A DNA stretch of 64,000 nucleotides from contig NZ_JAUKPO010000003.1 in assembly GCF_030503435.1 (NCBI RefSeq), forward strand, positions 124,001-188,000. Direction: 5' to 3'. This document shows positions 36,768 through 45,137 of the stretch, piece by piece. The notes under the pieces were generated by a model that was not told the DNA's origin, did no database searches, and worked only from the letters and a program-made list of their open reading frames with translations. Every line of letters begins with the position of its first letter. The stretch's first letter is position 1. This stretch comes from Rhodocytophaga aerolata. Its GTDB lineage: Bacteria > Bacteroidota > Bacteroidia > Cytophagales > 172606-1. The translations under genes and the position numbers were made by a program.

Positions 36768-37490
36768 ATGCATACACTAGAGGAACAATATGAAGCAGGC
36801 ACGGTCGCCGCTAAAAGTGTAGTCCTAAGAGCCCGGCACATCACTAAATATTTTTATGAACCGCAAAAATTTCAGGTGTTGAAAGACATTACTTTTACAG
36901 TGAATAAAGGCGAGTTTCTTTCTCTAGTAGGTAAGTCTGGCTGTGGCAAATCTACATTATTGTATGTGCTTTCTACCATGGATACGGATTACGAGGGCAC
37001 CTTAGAAATGAATGGAGAAATGATTACCGGTAAAACCCAGAACGAACTGGCCCGCTTCCGCAACGAGCATATAGGCTTTGTTTTTCAATTTCACTACTTG
37101 CTTCCTGAATTTACGGCTTTGCAGAATGTGATGATTCCAGCACTGAAATTGGGTAAGTATCCGAAGAAAGAAATTGAAGAAAGAGCCTACCGGAAACTAG
37201 AGTTATTGGGCATGCACGATCAGGCCTTAAAGCCTACAAATAAACTATCTGGCGGGCAGCAGCAACGGGTAGCCATAGCCAGAGCCTTAATTAACGACCC
37301 TACTATTATTATGGGAGATGAACCTACTGGCAATCTGGATTCAGTAAATACTCACAATGTTTTTGATATTTTCCGGGAACTTGCTCAAACGTACCATCAG
37401 ACAATAATTGCGGTAACACACGATACAGAGTTTGCCCAGAACACCGACCGCATTATTGAGATGAACGATGGCCAGATTGTATCAGCGTAA
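36768..37490 (+). CDS. ABC transporter ATPase, MacB/LolD type
   Basis: A 240-residue cytoplasmic ATPase with Walker [10 protein letters not shown] near residue 55, Q-loop [17 protein letters not shown], signature [15 protein letters not shown] near residue 160 and Walker [14 protein letters not shown]. It belongs to the LolD/MacB branch, which works with FtsX-type permeases, and it is encoded directly after one. The gene order adaptor-permease-ATPase with about 20-base gaps shows an operon, followed by two-component genes. Confidence 0.95.
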   Translation: MHTLEEQYEAGTVAAKSVVLRARHITKYFYEPQKFQVLKDITFTVNKGEFLSLVGKSGCGKSTLLYVLSTMDTDYEGTLEMNGEMITGKTQNELARFRNEHIGFVFQFHYLLPEFTALQNVMIPALKLGKYPKKEIEERAYRKLELLGMHDQALKPTNKLSGGQQQRVAIARALINDPTIIMGDEPTGNLDSVNTHNVFDIFRELAQTYHQTIIAVTHDTEFAQNTDRIIEMNDGQIVSA

Positions 37491-37553
37491 TTAACTATAT
37501 TCAGGTACAGCGCATGATGGCATTATAACCTCCGGATTTTAGAATAATTTACT

Positions 37554-38582
37554 ATGGAAATGAACTACCCACTCATACGGCTGATTAATAAGCTGAATAT
37601 TAAATATGTGGGAATACTACTGTTAGCCACTATATCATTAACTGCGCGGCTTATTCTATTTCCAGAATTTGGCTGGCAGCTACAGCTAACTATATTTATC
37701 ATTTCTGTAATCTCCATTACCATTATCTGGACTATGCTGGAATTTATAGATTCAGTATTAAATAGATACATGCCATATAAGCAGGGAGTAGTCCGCCGGA
37801 TAATTTTGCAGGTATGTATAGGCCTGGTATGCATGTATATCTATATATCGTTGCTACTTTTTTTCCTGATAGATTTTTTCCCGTTTTCTATCGACAAAAT
37901 ACTGCAGACCTTGGCGTATGTTATAGTAACGCTGCTAATTTTAGCTGTGAATGGAGGATCGGTTGGCGCGTATTTTTTCCAGGAATGGAAAAAAGTTATT
38001 ATTAAAAACGAACGTCTACAGAAGGAAAGAGCTTTGGTACAATTTGACAACTTAAAAAACCAGCTTAATCCGCACTTTTTGTTCAACAGCCTTACCTCCC
38101 TGAATAGTCTGATTTTTGAAAATCAGCAGCTGGCGTCTGATTTTTTACAGCAGCTCTCCAAAGTATTCCGCTACGTGCTGCAAAACAAAGACAAAGAGCT
38201 GGTAAGCCTGGAAACAGAGCTTACCTTCATTGAAAATTATGTATCATTGCTCCAGACCAGATTCCATGAAAGCCTGCGGATATTGATTAACATACCTCCA
38301 AACGACAGAAGCCAGCAAATAGTACCAGTTACTTTGCAGATATTGATTGAAAATGCTATTAAGCATAATATCGTTAATGAACAGAATCCCTTGACTATTC
38401 ATATGTTTACTGCGGACTCGTACCTGCATATAAAAAATAATTTGCAGAGGAAAAGTATTATTGAAACTTCTAACAAATTGGGGTTAGAAAACATGAAAAC
38501 ACTCTACAGCTTTTTATCCAAAAATCAGGTAGAAATCCTAGAAAACGAGTTATTCTTTGAAGTAAAAATTCCTTTGTTATGA
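37554..38582 (+). CDS. LytS/AlgZ-type membrane histidine kinase
   Basis: A 342-residue sensor kinase of the His_kinase (PF06580) family. Four membrane helices fill the first 140 residues, with only short loops outside, so the signal is likely sensed within or at the membrane. The phospho-accepting His174 is in NPHFLFNSLTSLNSLI, and the N box is in LQILIENAIKHNIV near residue 260. The catalytic G-box region is short (KLGLENMKTLY). It lies 63 bases after the ABC ATPase gene and 79 bases before a LytTR regulator, so it probably controls the exporter. Confidence 0.92.
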   Translation: MEMNYPLIRLINKLNIKYVGILLLATISLTARLILFPEFGWQLQLTIFIISVISITIIWTMLEFIDSVLNRYMPYKQGVVRRIILQVCIGLVCMYIYISLLLFFLIDFFPFSIDKILQTLAYVIVTLLILAVNGGSVGAYFFQEWKKVIIKNERLQKERALVQFDNLKNQLNPHFLFNSLTSLNSLIFENQQLASDFLQQLSKVFRYVLQNKDKELVSLETELTFIENYVSLLQTRFHESLRILINIPPNDRSQQIVPVTLQILIENAIKHNIVNEQNPLTIHMFTADSYLHIKNNLQRKSIIETSNKLGLENMKTLYSFLSKNQVEILENELFFEVKIPLL

Positions 38583-38661
38583 TGGCAAACATACGAATAG
38601 GAATAGATGTATTTTAGCCTTCCAGTTGAATAAATCCTCTTTTGAAAACAGTAATTACCCT

Positions 38662-39432
38662 ATGAGAACCGTCATTATAGAAGATGAACTTTTAGCTGCC
38701 AAAGATTTACAAAAACTTATTCAACAGCTTGATTCTACAATAGAGGTAGTTGCTATATTGCCGGGTTTGGCAGCCGCCCGTGATTGGTTCAGCAAACAGC
38801 CGGAACCAGATTTACTTTTTATGGATATTCAGCTTTCGGATGGCGTTAGTTTTGAATTGTTCACCCATGTAAAGCTAGAGTGTCCGGTAATTTTTACGAC
38901 TGCCTATAATGAGTATGCCATTCAAGCATTTAAAGTAAATAGTATAGATTATTTGCTTAAGCCAATTGACCGGACTGAACTAAAGGTAGCTTTAGAAAAA
39001 TTTAAGAAAATAAAACAGATAAATCAGCCTTTTGATTTACAGAGCCACATACAATCCCTTTTGCAGGACTTAACTAGTGCTCAACCTGCTAAAAAATACA
39101 AAGAGCGGTTTATGGCTCATTATAAAAATACCTTGGTTCCTGTACCAGCCGAACGGATTGCCTATTTCATTAAAGATGAGTTAATTTACCTGGTAACGTA
39201 CGACAATCAGAAGATGATTGCAGATTTTCATACGATGGATGAAGTAGAACAACAGTTGAATCCAGCACAATTTTTTAGGGCAAACCGCCAATACATCATC
39301 CACCTTAACTCAGTAGATCATATTCGCCATGGATTTAACGGAAAAATTATAGTTAAACTTAGATCTCCCCTATTTAACGAACTCGACATTAGCCGTGAAA
39401 AGGCAGCGGCATTTAAAGATTGGATAAATTGA
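38662..39432 (+). CDS. LytTR-family response regulator
   Basis: A 256-residue regulator with a receiver domain (Asp55 in LLFMDIQLSDG, acidic pair IIEDE at 5-9, Lys in DYLLKPIDR) and a C-terminal LytTR DNA-binding domain from about residue 155 (RFMAHYKNTLVPVPAERIAY, FFRANRQYIIHLNSVDHI). The frame extends to a TTG at 38626, but the ATG at 38662 is the standard start. It pairs with the preceding LytS-type kinase. Its likely targets are the linked exporter genes, an inference from position. Confidence 0.94.
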   Translation: MRTVIIEDELLAAKDLQKLIQQLDSTIEVVAILPGLAAARDWFSKQPEPDLLFMDIQLSDGVSFELFTHVKLECPVIFTTAYNEYAIQAFKVNSIDYLLKPIDRTELKVALEKFKKIKQINQPFDLQSHIQSLLQDLTSAQPAKKYKERFMAHYKNTLVPVPAERIAYFIKDELIYLVTYDNQKMIADFHTMDEVEQQLNPAQFFRANRQYIIHLNSVDHIRHGFNGKIIVKLRSPLFNELDISREKAAAFKDWIN

Positions 39433-39437
39433 ATTTT

Positions 39438-39463
39438 TTTGAGACAATTTCTTGTTAATTTTG
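39438..39463 (+). promoter_or_regulatory. Candidate promoter of the ferredoxin reductase gene
   Basis: TAATTTTG at 39456-39463 matches the Bacteroidota minus-7 element exactly. TTTG at 39438-39441 is the nearest minus-33 match, but the 14-base spacing is shorter than usual. The gene starts 58 bases downstream of the box. Confidence 0.35.
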
Positions 39464-39520
39464 TTATCAAACAAGGTAGTAGCTAGTTAGGCTACTTTTT
39501 TACATTTCACTTAATTCCTT

Positions 39521-40525
39521 ATGATACAAACCGATATTTGCATTATTGGTGCAGGCCCTGTGGGCCTATTTGCAGTTTTTGAGGCAGGGTTACTGAAAAT
39601 GCGCTGTCATTTAATAGATGCATTGCCTAAAATTGGCGGACAATTAACAGAAATATATCCCCGCAAGCCCATCTACGATATACCTGGCTATCCTACTATA
39701 TTAGCTGAAGACCTGATAAAAAACTTAATGGAGCAAATTGAGCCATTTAAGCCAAGTTTTACTTTAGGAGAAAGAGTAGAAAAATTTGTAAAAAACGAAG
39801 ACGGGTCGTTTAATCTTACTACTTCGGCAGGTACAGAAGTTAGCTGCAAAGTAGTAGTAATTGCTGGCGGTTTAGGATGTTTTGAGCCAAGAAAACCAGA
39901 AATACCACAATTAGAGCAGTATGAAGGCAAAGGCGTAACATATATGGTTATTAATCCGGAAACCTACCGCAACAAGCGGGTAGTACTCGCAGGTGGTGGT
40001 GATTCAGCCTTAGACTGGACCGTATTTTTAGCAGATGTAGCCGCTGAACTCACGCTTGTTCACAGAAGCGAATCGTTTAGAGGCGCTCCTGATTCTGTTG
40101 AGAAAGTAATGGAGCTTGCAAAAGAGAAAAAAATACGTTTGATGCTGAAATCCAATATTAATGCCATAGAGGGTAATGGCAAACTTACTGGTGTATCTAT
40201 TACCGACCAGCATAAATCGGTTCAAACAATACCTACTGACTATTTTATTCCGTTATTCGGTTTGAGCCCTAAATTGGGTCCTTTGGAAAACTGGGGTTTG
40301 AATCTAGATAAAAGTGCCATTACGGTAGATACTTTCGATTATTCTACATCGGTTCCAGGTGTATATGCTATTGGAGATATTAATTCATACCCTGGCAAAT
40401 TGAAATTGATTCTTTGTGGCTTTCATGAAGCTGCTTTAATGGCTCAAAGTGCTTATAAAGTAGTATATCCAAATCAGAAATATTCATTAAAATACACTAC
40501 CGTAAATGGTATACAAAGTTTTTAA
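39521..40525 (+). CDS. Ferredoxin-NADP+ reductase, thioredoxin-reductase-like (YumC type)
   Basis: A 334-residue FAD flavoprotein that moves electrons between NADPH and ferredoxin. The FAD motif is CIIGAGPVGLFAVFEAG at residues 6-22 and the NADP motif VVLAGGGDSALDW near residue 155. GVYAIGDINSYPGKLKLILCGFHEAA near residue 285 closes the FAD domain. It lacks the redox-active CxxC of thioredoxin reductases, which together with the adjacent ferredoxin gene 6 bases downstream supports the FNR assignment. Cytoplasmic homodimer in the known family. Confidence 0.92.
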   Translation: MIQTDICIIGAGPVGLFAVFEAGLLKMRCHLIDALPKIGGQLTEIYPRKPIYDIPGYPTILAEDLIKNLMEQIEPFKPSFTLGERVEKFVKNEDGSFNLTTSAGTEVSCKVVVIAGGLGCFEPRKPEIPQLEQYEGKGVTYMVINPETYRNKRVVLAGGGDSALDWTVFLADVAAELTLVHRSESFRGAPDSVEKVMELAKEKKIRLMLKSNINAIEGNGKLTGVSITDQHKSVQTIPTDYFIPLFGLSPKLGPLENWGLNLDKSAITVDTFDYSTSVPGVYAIGDINSYPGKLKLILCGFHEAALMAQSAYKVVYPNQKYSLKYTTVNGIQSF

Positions 40526-40531
40526 ACTACT

Positions 40532-40852
40532 ATGGATATCATCAACATTTATGTAGAAGATTTTTCAGGGAACAGACAACATTTGGAAATTCCTACTGAA
40601 ATCAATTTAAATTTAATGGAGGTACTGAAAGCAAGTGAATATCCTGTGCAAGGCACTTGTGGAGGGATGGCTTTATGTGCTACGTGCCACGTGGAGGTGC
40701 TGTCGGGGAGCGAGCAACTTAACCCTCCTCAAGACCAGGAGTTAGATATGCTAGATACCCTTCCCGAATTAACAGATAATAGTCGGCTCGCCTGTCAGAT
40801 TCCAATTCAGGAAAATATAGATGGAATTATAGTAAAAGTACTTACTGAGTAA
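40532..40852 (+). CDS. [2Fe-2S] ferredoxin, adrenodoxin type
   Basis: A 106-residue electron carrier. The cluster ligands fit the adrenodoxin pattern C-x5-C-x2-C and a distal C: GTCGGMALCATCHVEV near residues 42-54 and LACQI near residue 89. It starts 6 bases after the FNR gene stop, so the reductase and its acceptor are made together. The downstream oxygenase or other electron sink is not encoded nearby. The last codons and stop lie inside the stem of a terminator hairpin. Confidence 0.95.
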   Translation: MDIINIYVEDFSGNRQHLEIPTEINLNLMEVLKASEYPVQGTCGGMALCATCHVEVLSGSEQLNPPQDQELDMLDTLPELTDNSRLACQIPIQENIDGIIVKVLTE

Positions 40853-40863
40853 GTACTTTTTTT
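40834..40863 (+). terminator. Terminator overlapping the end of the ferredoxin gene
   Basis: Perfect 11-bp arms (40834-40844, 40850-40860) with a 5-base loop, followed by further T (seven in a row in total). The left arm codes for the last residues of the ferredoxin, and its stop codon opens the right arm. Confidence 0.88.
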
Positions 40864-41425
40864 ATGTCTGTCATAAAATAATCCTACTCTCTATTTTTTA
40901 AGCACCTATATCTTCCCTTGTATATTTTCGATATAATTTATCACTTTATCGACTAAAAGTTAATTTTCTTCGATTAACCTGTTTCCAGAAATTATTAATA
41001 TTCTTCTCTTTACTACCTAGTTCTAATTTAGCTCCAACTACTCTAAAAAAAGCATGTAAATATTACACAACTTTTACACACTTAACTCTCCATTTTTTGT
41101 AAGCTTTTTACTGAATGTTCTTTCGGTTTGTCTGTTAAAGTTGGTATTTACTTTTACCGAGGCATTAGTAATTTCAGTATAACTCAATAGATCATTCTAT
41201 ACGCTGAATCCTTCTAGTATTTATATAAAATATAATTTTTTGTTGCAATTCTATATTTTACTTGACTATCTTTTGTATTTTAGGAAGTTTGATATGATTT
41301 TATCTATTTGGCTTATTAAGTAAGCCAAGCTGTTTCTTAACAAGCAATACCTAGCTTGGTGAGAATATGTACCTATGCCGATAGTTACATAAAAGCAGTT
41401 ATATTGTATTAATATCATGCAAATA
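40864..41425. other. AT-rich intergenic region upstream of the NDT-like gene
   Basis: About 560 very AT-rich bases with no open frame of note and no strong hairpin. Only the promoter at its right edge is recognisable. Confidence 0.5.
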
Positions 41426-41459
41426 TTGCATAGCCTTATAACCATAAATCTTAAATTTG
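41426..41459 (+). promoter_or_regulatory. Bacteroidota-type promoter of the NDT/Tudor-like gene
   Basis: TTG at 41426-41428, 23 bases, then TAAATTTG at 41452-41459. Both boxes fit the TTG-N17-23-TAnnTTTG consensus, though at the upper spacing limit. The start codon is 25 bases after the minus-7 box, giving a short leader. Confidence 0.6.
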
Positions 41460-41483
41460 CTGTAAAAAATTACTTCACTTTTT

Positions 41484-42347
41484 ATGAATCTAGCGTACGA
41501 GTCAGAGGGTAAGGAACAAGAGAATAGAGATAGAATTTGCTTAGTTATAATGCCTGCTTATGATAACCTGCCATATGAAAGTGGGCATTTTAATTTAGTA
41601 TATGAATATATGATAAAACCCGCCTGCATAAAAGCCGGATTCATTGCTCAACGGTTACAAACAACTTATCGTTTAAAGCATATAAGCATTAATGATTTAA
41701 AAGCTGTCGTTACATCTGAAGTTGCCATATGTGATTTAAGCTCCAATAACTCAGAAGTGCTATATCAGTTGGGTATCAGACAGGGGTTTGATTTACCAAC
41801 TTTATTACTGAAAGATACATTAACTAACCGGATTTTTGATATCCGCAGTTTTCAGGATATAGAATATGATGAAAACTTAAGAATTGACCGGGTAAACAAA
41901 ACAATAGATGAAATTTCTTTGGCGCTTACTACCCTAAGCAACGCTGAAGATAAATCATTAAATTCTGTTAGTTCTTTATTGGGTATTCATAAAAATGCTC
42001 CTAAAAGCCGGGCTGAGCTTTCTGCAGAAGCAAATATTTTATTAGAAGCTATAAGCGGTGTAAAAGATCATTTGCTGAAAAGTGAACCTGTTGCACAAGC
42101 CTCTGCGGAAATGAAAGAGGCAATGGAGACGAAAACAGAGACAAAGGAGGAAACTAAGAATAAAAGTGAACTTGACTGGACAGATAATGAAGGAAACAAA
42201 TTCCGGATTGGCGATGTTGTAACGCATCCTAAATACGGATTAGGGATTTTGATAGATATTATACCCGACGGGTTGCTTAGAGTAAAATTCAATACCATCG
42301 GACTTAAAGTATTAAGGGGCGAGGTAGAAAAACTAGTATTGCTTTAG
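41484..42347 (+). CDS. Fusion of deoxyribosyltransferase/TIR-like domain with UvrD-tail-like Tudor domain
   Basis: A 287-residue cytoplasmic protein of unknown function. Residues 12-155 resemble a nucleoside deoxyribosyltransferase/TIR-like fold: ICLVIMPAYD on strand 1, VYEYMIKPACIKAGF, then AICDLSSNNSEVLYQLGIRQ, the counterpart of the usual ADLTGxNPNVxYELG signature, and a FDIRSFQDIEYD end. An acidic, Lys/Glu-rich linker follows (about 195-228). Residues 230-287 (RIGDVVTHPKYGLGILIDI, LRVKFNTIGLKVL) resemble the small Tudor-like C-terminal domain of UvrD/PcrA helicases. It has its own promoter and is followed by a small helical gene. Domain calls are by eye. Confidence 0.65.
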   Translation: MNLAYESEGKEQENRDRICLVIMPAYDNLPYESGHFNLVYEYMIKPACIKAGFIAQRLQTTYRLKHISINDLKAVVTSEVAICDLSSNNSEVLYQLGIRQGFDLPTLLLKDTLTNRIFDIRSFQDIEYDENLRIDRVNKTIDEISLALTTLSNAEDKSLNSVSSLLGIHKNAPKSRAELSAEANILLEAISGVKDHLLKSEPVAQASAEMKEAMETKTETKEETKNKSELDWTDNEGNKFRIGDVVTHPKYGLGILIDIIPDGLLRVKFNTIGLKVLRGEVEKLVLL

Positions 42348-42392
42348 CCTGCTGTATACATAACACAAGTGATCACTTAATTTACGCACCAC

Positions 42393-42686
42393 ATGGAAAA
42401 CTTAAACGAATTTAAAAACTTTAACCTTGCTCTTGTAAATTATTATATGGCTGAGCAGAAAATGCTCTATCATACGCAGGTTAGCCACTTAGCTAACAAT
42501 AAGATGATTAAGTCTGCCATTCAACTGCATCAAACCATTTCTAAGATAAAAGACATTCCAGACGGCTTAAAGCAGGATCTGCAAAACGCCATAGATAAGC
42601 GAAATATCCAAACAATTATGGCAATTTCTGTACAAGTGCAGGAGATTGTAAATAAGCTGAGCTCCCGGTATTTTCCCAAACCTTAA
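42393..42686 (+). CDS. Small helical protein co-encoded with the NDT/Tudor-like fusion
   Basis: A 97-residue, almost entirely helical protein with no signal or membrane segment. I do not recognise it. The pattern of hydrophobic residues (HLANNKMIKSAIQLHQTISKI, ALVNYYMAEQKML) suggests a helical bundle that could bind a partner protein. The gene starts 45 bases after the fusion gene, with no promoter or terminator between, and a strong hairpin terminator follows, so the two genes probably form one transcript. Confidence 0.7.
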   Translation: MENLNEFKNFNLALVNYYMAEQKMLYHTQVSHLANNKMIKSAIQLHQTISKIKDIPDGLKQDLQNAIDKRNIQTIMAISVQVQEIVNKLSSRYFPKP

Positions 42687-42703
42687 ATCGAGCATTCTAT
42701 TAA

Positions 42704-42743
42704 ATAACAAGAGCCTGTACTTTACTGCACAGGCTCTTGTTAT
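42704..42743. terminator. Bidirectional terminator between the NDT-like pair and phzF-like gene
   Basis: Perfect 15-bp arms (42704-42718, 42729-42743) with a 10-base loop, lying between two convergent genes. Short T and A runs flank the stem, so it can serve both strands. Confidence 0.85.
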
Positions 42744-42754
42744 GATAAGTATTT

Positions 42755-43546
42755 TTATACAGTTAGTTCGCCACGCATAATAATTATAGCTTGTCCAATT
42801 AATTTTACCCGCTCTTTCACAACCTGCAATTTTACTACTCCTCCCCTACTGGATGCCTGGTAAGCTGTAAAGCTATCTTTATTCATTTTTTTCTGCCAAT
42901 AAGGGCCCAAACAACAATGAGCTGAACCCGTCACCGGATCTTCATTAACTCCGGCAGCTGGTCCAAAAAACCTGGAAACAAAGTCAACGGAGTGCTGGTC
43001 ACTTCTACTTGTTACCATTACACCTCGAGCAGGTACTTTGGCCAACATAGCAAAGTCCGGTTGTATACGCTCCACTAGCTGCTCTGATGCTACTTCAACA
43101 ATATAGTCGAACCGATTCCTGCCAGTATATAAAGGTTGTATACCAAGGGCCTCTATTAATGCCTGAGGTGCTTCGGCTTCATTTGCAGGCTCTGCAGGGA
43201 AATCCAGTTCAATCCAGGAGCCTTGCAATTTTGCTGTTAACAGACCACTTTTTGTATAAAAGCGGGCAGTTTCATTCCGGCCAAGAATATTCTCTTCCCA
43301 CAGAACGAATGCGGTAGCTAACGTAGCATGGCCACACAAATCAACTTCCGTAGCTGGGGTAAACCACTGTAGGTTGAATCCGTCTTTTCCTGGGAATACA
43401 AAGGCTGTTTCCGACAAATTCATTTCTTGAGCTACCTGCTGCATCCAGGTTTCACTTACAGGTTTAGTTACTAAACATACCGCTGCAGGATTTCCGGCGA
43501 AAGGTTTGTCTGTAAAGGCATCTACAGTAAAAATTTTCATAATCAT
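42755..43546 (-). CDS. PhzF-family isomerase/epimerase-like protein
   Basis: A 263-residue PhzF/DapF-fold protein. The N-terminus reads IFTVDAFTDKPFAGNPAAVC, the catalytic glutamate is in MNLSETAFVF near residue 46, and LQWFTPATEVDLCGHATLATAF near residue 60 and the GVNEDPVTGSAHCCLGPYW segment near residue 210 are family hallmarks. Despite the name, no phenazine genes are present, and most homologues have unknown substrates. A second ATG two codons in (MKIF) may be the true start. Convergent with the NDT-like pair. Confidence 0.93.
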   Translation of the reverse strand: MIMKIFTVDAFTDKPFAGNPAAVCLVTKPVSETWMQQVAQEMNLSETAFVFPGKDGFNLQWFTPATEVDLCGHATLATAFVLWEENILGRNETARFYTKSGLLTAKLQGSWIELDFPAEPANEAEAPQALIEALGIQPLYTGRNRFDYIVEVASEQLVERIQPDFAMLAKVPARGVMVTSRSDQHSVDFVSRFFGPAAGVNEDPVTGSAHCCLGPYWQKKMNKDSFTAYQASSRGGVVKLQVVKERVKLIGQAIIIMRGELTV

Positions 43547-43690
43547 ATTTTAATTTTATGGTTTTAGACAACTAATGCTATTCAAAAGTTTATTCTCTAT
43601 TCTGAGCGTATAAAAAAAGTAGATAATACAGTCTTTTGCAGAAAGCCATAAGATAAAGCCTTCAAAGTATATCTTATTACCTACAAAACA

Positions 43691-43718
43691 AAAAAAGGCC
43701 ATATATGTGGCCCCTTTT
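43691..43718 (-). terminator. Weak hairpin after the 354-residue gene
   Basis: A short complementary pair (AAAAGGCC and GGCCCCTTTT) with two extra C in the right arm lies just beyond the stop of the leftward gene. On the minus strand it ends in T-rich sequence. Imperfect, so only a possible terminator. Confidence 0.4.
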
Positions 43719-43737
43719 AAAAATTTTAGTAAATGGC

Positions 43738-44802
43738 TTATGCAGACAATCCCAGATTATTTTCTTCAGTAGAAGAAACTTCATTGGCCAGGACAAGCAA
43801 AGGCTCAATAGTATGAACCAACCTTTTCTCCACAAATCCTTTGGATAAATGAGCCGGCAATGACTCTACCCACTTCTTGTAAGCCTCCAGACCCATTGCC
43901 TGAGCTATATAACTTTCATGAATCTGGTTCAGGTAATCTACAATGGTTAGCAATGACTGATGAAATAGTTTAAAATCTATTTCTGCTTCTACAAACCGTT
44001 CTATCTCCCGGTGGTTTGCTGATATACGCAAACGGCCAAGTAAATCAAAGAAGGTAGTATAGCCGAACCGCCAGGTTAATTGATTCCAGTGGCTCTGACT
44101 AAATTTTTCTACAATTTGCCCGGTACGCTTACTACGCAAAGCAAGGGTAGGGTTTGCCTGTACCTGCTGCCTTACACTCTTGGCACGCAGCTTCCGGGTA
44201 GTACGGAGAAATTGTCCGATCTGAGCTTGTGCTTCCAGCTCTTTACCAGCTAAATTTAAACTTGGTTTATAATCAGATAGGGGCAAGCGGTGCACTTTAA
44301 AATCGCCATAATGTCCGGCTGCATAAAAAGCTACCGGATGAGGATAATACCCTTTAACTACTAGCCGCCCTACTTCCCGCCTAATTACTTCCTCATTAGT
44401 ACTGGTTATACCCAACGTATATAAAAAAGCCTCTAACCCTTCACACACACTATAGTACGCTTGTGGAAAAGTCCAGTGTAAGGCATTGCGTAAATAATTA
44501 GAGTCTCCCAGCTGAGCTGTAGACCGCAATGCATATTCTGTGCTCCAGGAATTAATCAAATGTTTTTTGATTTGTTCCATGTCCTTAGAACTCAAAGAGG
44601 GTTTATGGTTAACAAAATATATTTTCTGATGCAGCCCATGCACCTCTCTCAATTGTTCTATATGATAGCTTATGCCGAAGAAATGATTCAGGAAAACCTG
44701 TGCCGGAATAGATTTTTTCCAGCTTTCATCTCCCGGCTGCTCTTGCTTTTCCACCTCTGATGGAAACAGCGAAATTTGTTTGTTTTCAACCTTTTCTTGC
44801 AT
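43738..44802 (-). CDS. Unknown 354-residue cytoplasmic protein
   Basis: The product is soluble, with no signal peptide, membrane segment or known catalytic motif. A polar, Glu/Lys-rich first 35 residues precede a mainly helical body. A basic stretch near residues 195-235 (FLRTTRKLRAKSVRQ, LALRSKRTGQIVEK) could contact nucleic acid, and the segment FPQAYYSVCEGLEAFLYTLG near residue 110 is hydrophobic and helical. I cannot name a family. It is monocistronic with a long AT-rich upstream region. The frame is intact and codon use looks like that of its neighbours, so it should be real. Confidence 0.7.
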   Translation of the reverse strand: MQEKVENKQISLFPSEVEKQEQPGDESWKKSIPAQVFLNHFFGISYHIEQLREVHGLHQKIYFVNHKPSLSSKDMEQIKKHLINSWSTEYALRSTAQLGDSNYLRNALHWTFPQAYYSVCEGLEAFLYTLGITSTNEEVIRREVGRLVVKGYYPHPVAFYAAGHYGDFKVHRLPLSDYKPSLNLAGKELEAQAQIGQFLRTTRKLRAKSVRQQVQANPTLALRSKRTGQIVEKFSQSHWNQLTWRFGYTTFFDLLGRLRISANHREIERFVEAEIDFKLFHQSLLTIVDYLNQIHESYIAQAMGLEAYKKWVESLPAHLSKGFVEKRLVHTIEPLLVLANEVSSTEENNLGLSA

Positions 44803-45084
44803 ACATATCTAACACAAAAACATCGAGCCAAGTTCATATATTTATGGATTTTTTACATATTATCCCAAACAATTACAGTGTAAATATTTGCTTAGTATAA
44901 TACAATTATACCATTAATACATAGCTGATCTATAGTTATTTGTGTTATAAATATTGATTTACACTTAATTTAATTACATTCACAAAATAAGGTATATAAA
45001 TTGTATTATTTTAATATAAGCATCAGAATAATTCATTTTAGCAAACTTTAAATTTTTCCATAGATAACCAACATGGTATAAAAT
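44803..45084. other. AT-rich intergenic region, nothing recognised
   Basis: About 280 very AT-rich bases between two leftward genes, apart from the terminator at its left side. No promoter match was found. Confidence 0.4.
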
Positions 45085-45120
45085 AAAATGGGTGAACCAG
45101 TTGCCAAGTTCACCCATTTT
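45085..45120 (-). terminator. Terminator of the PorE-like gene
   Basis: Perfect 13-bp arms (45085-45097, 45108-45120) with a 10-base loop, 17 bases past the stop codon. The left end is A-rich, giving T on the minus strand. Confidence 0.85.
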
Positions 45121-45137
45121 GATAGTGTTTTGTCTGA

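Noticed and set aside
40683-40700. parS-like sequence (CCACGTGGA core) inside the ferredoxin gene
   Set aside because: Eleven of 14 positions match one parS form, but the outer bases fail and it encodes the conserved CATCHVE cluster-binding segment.
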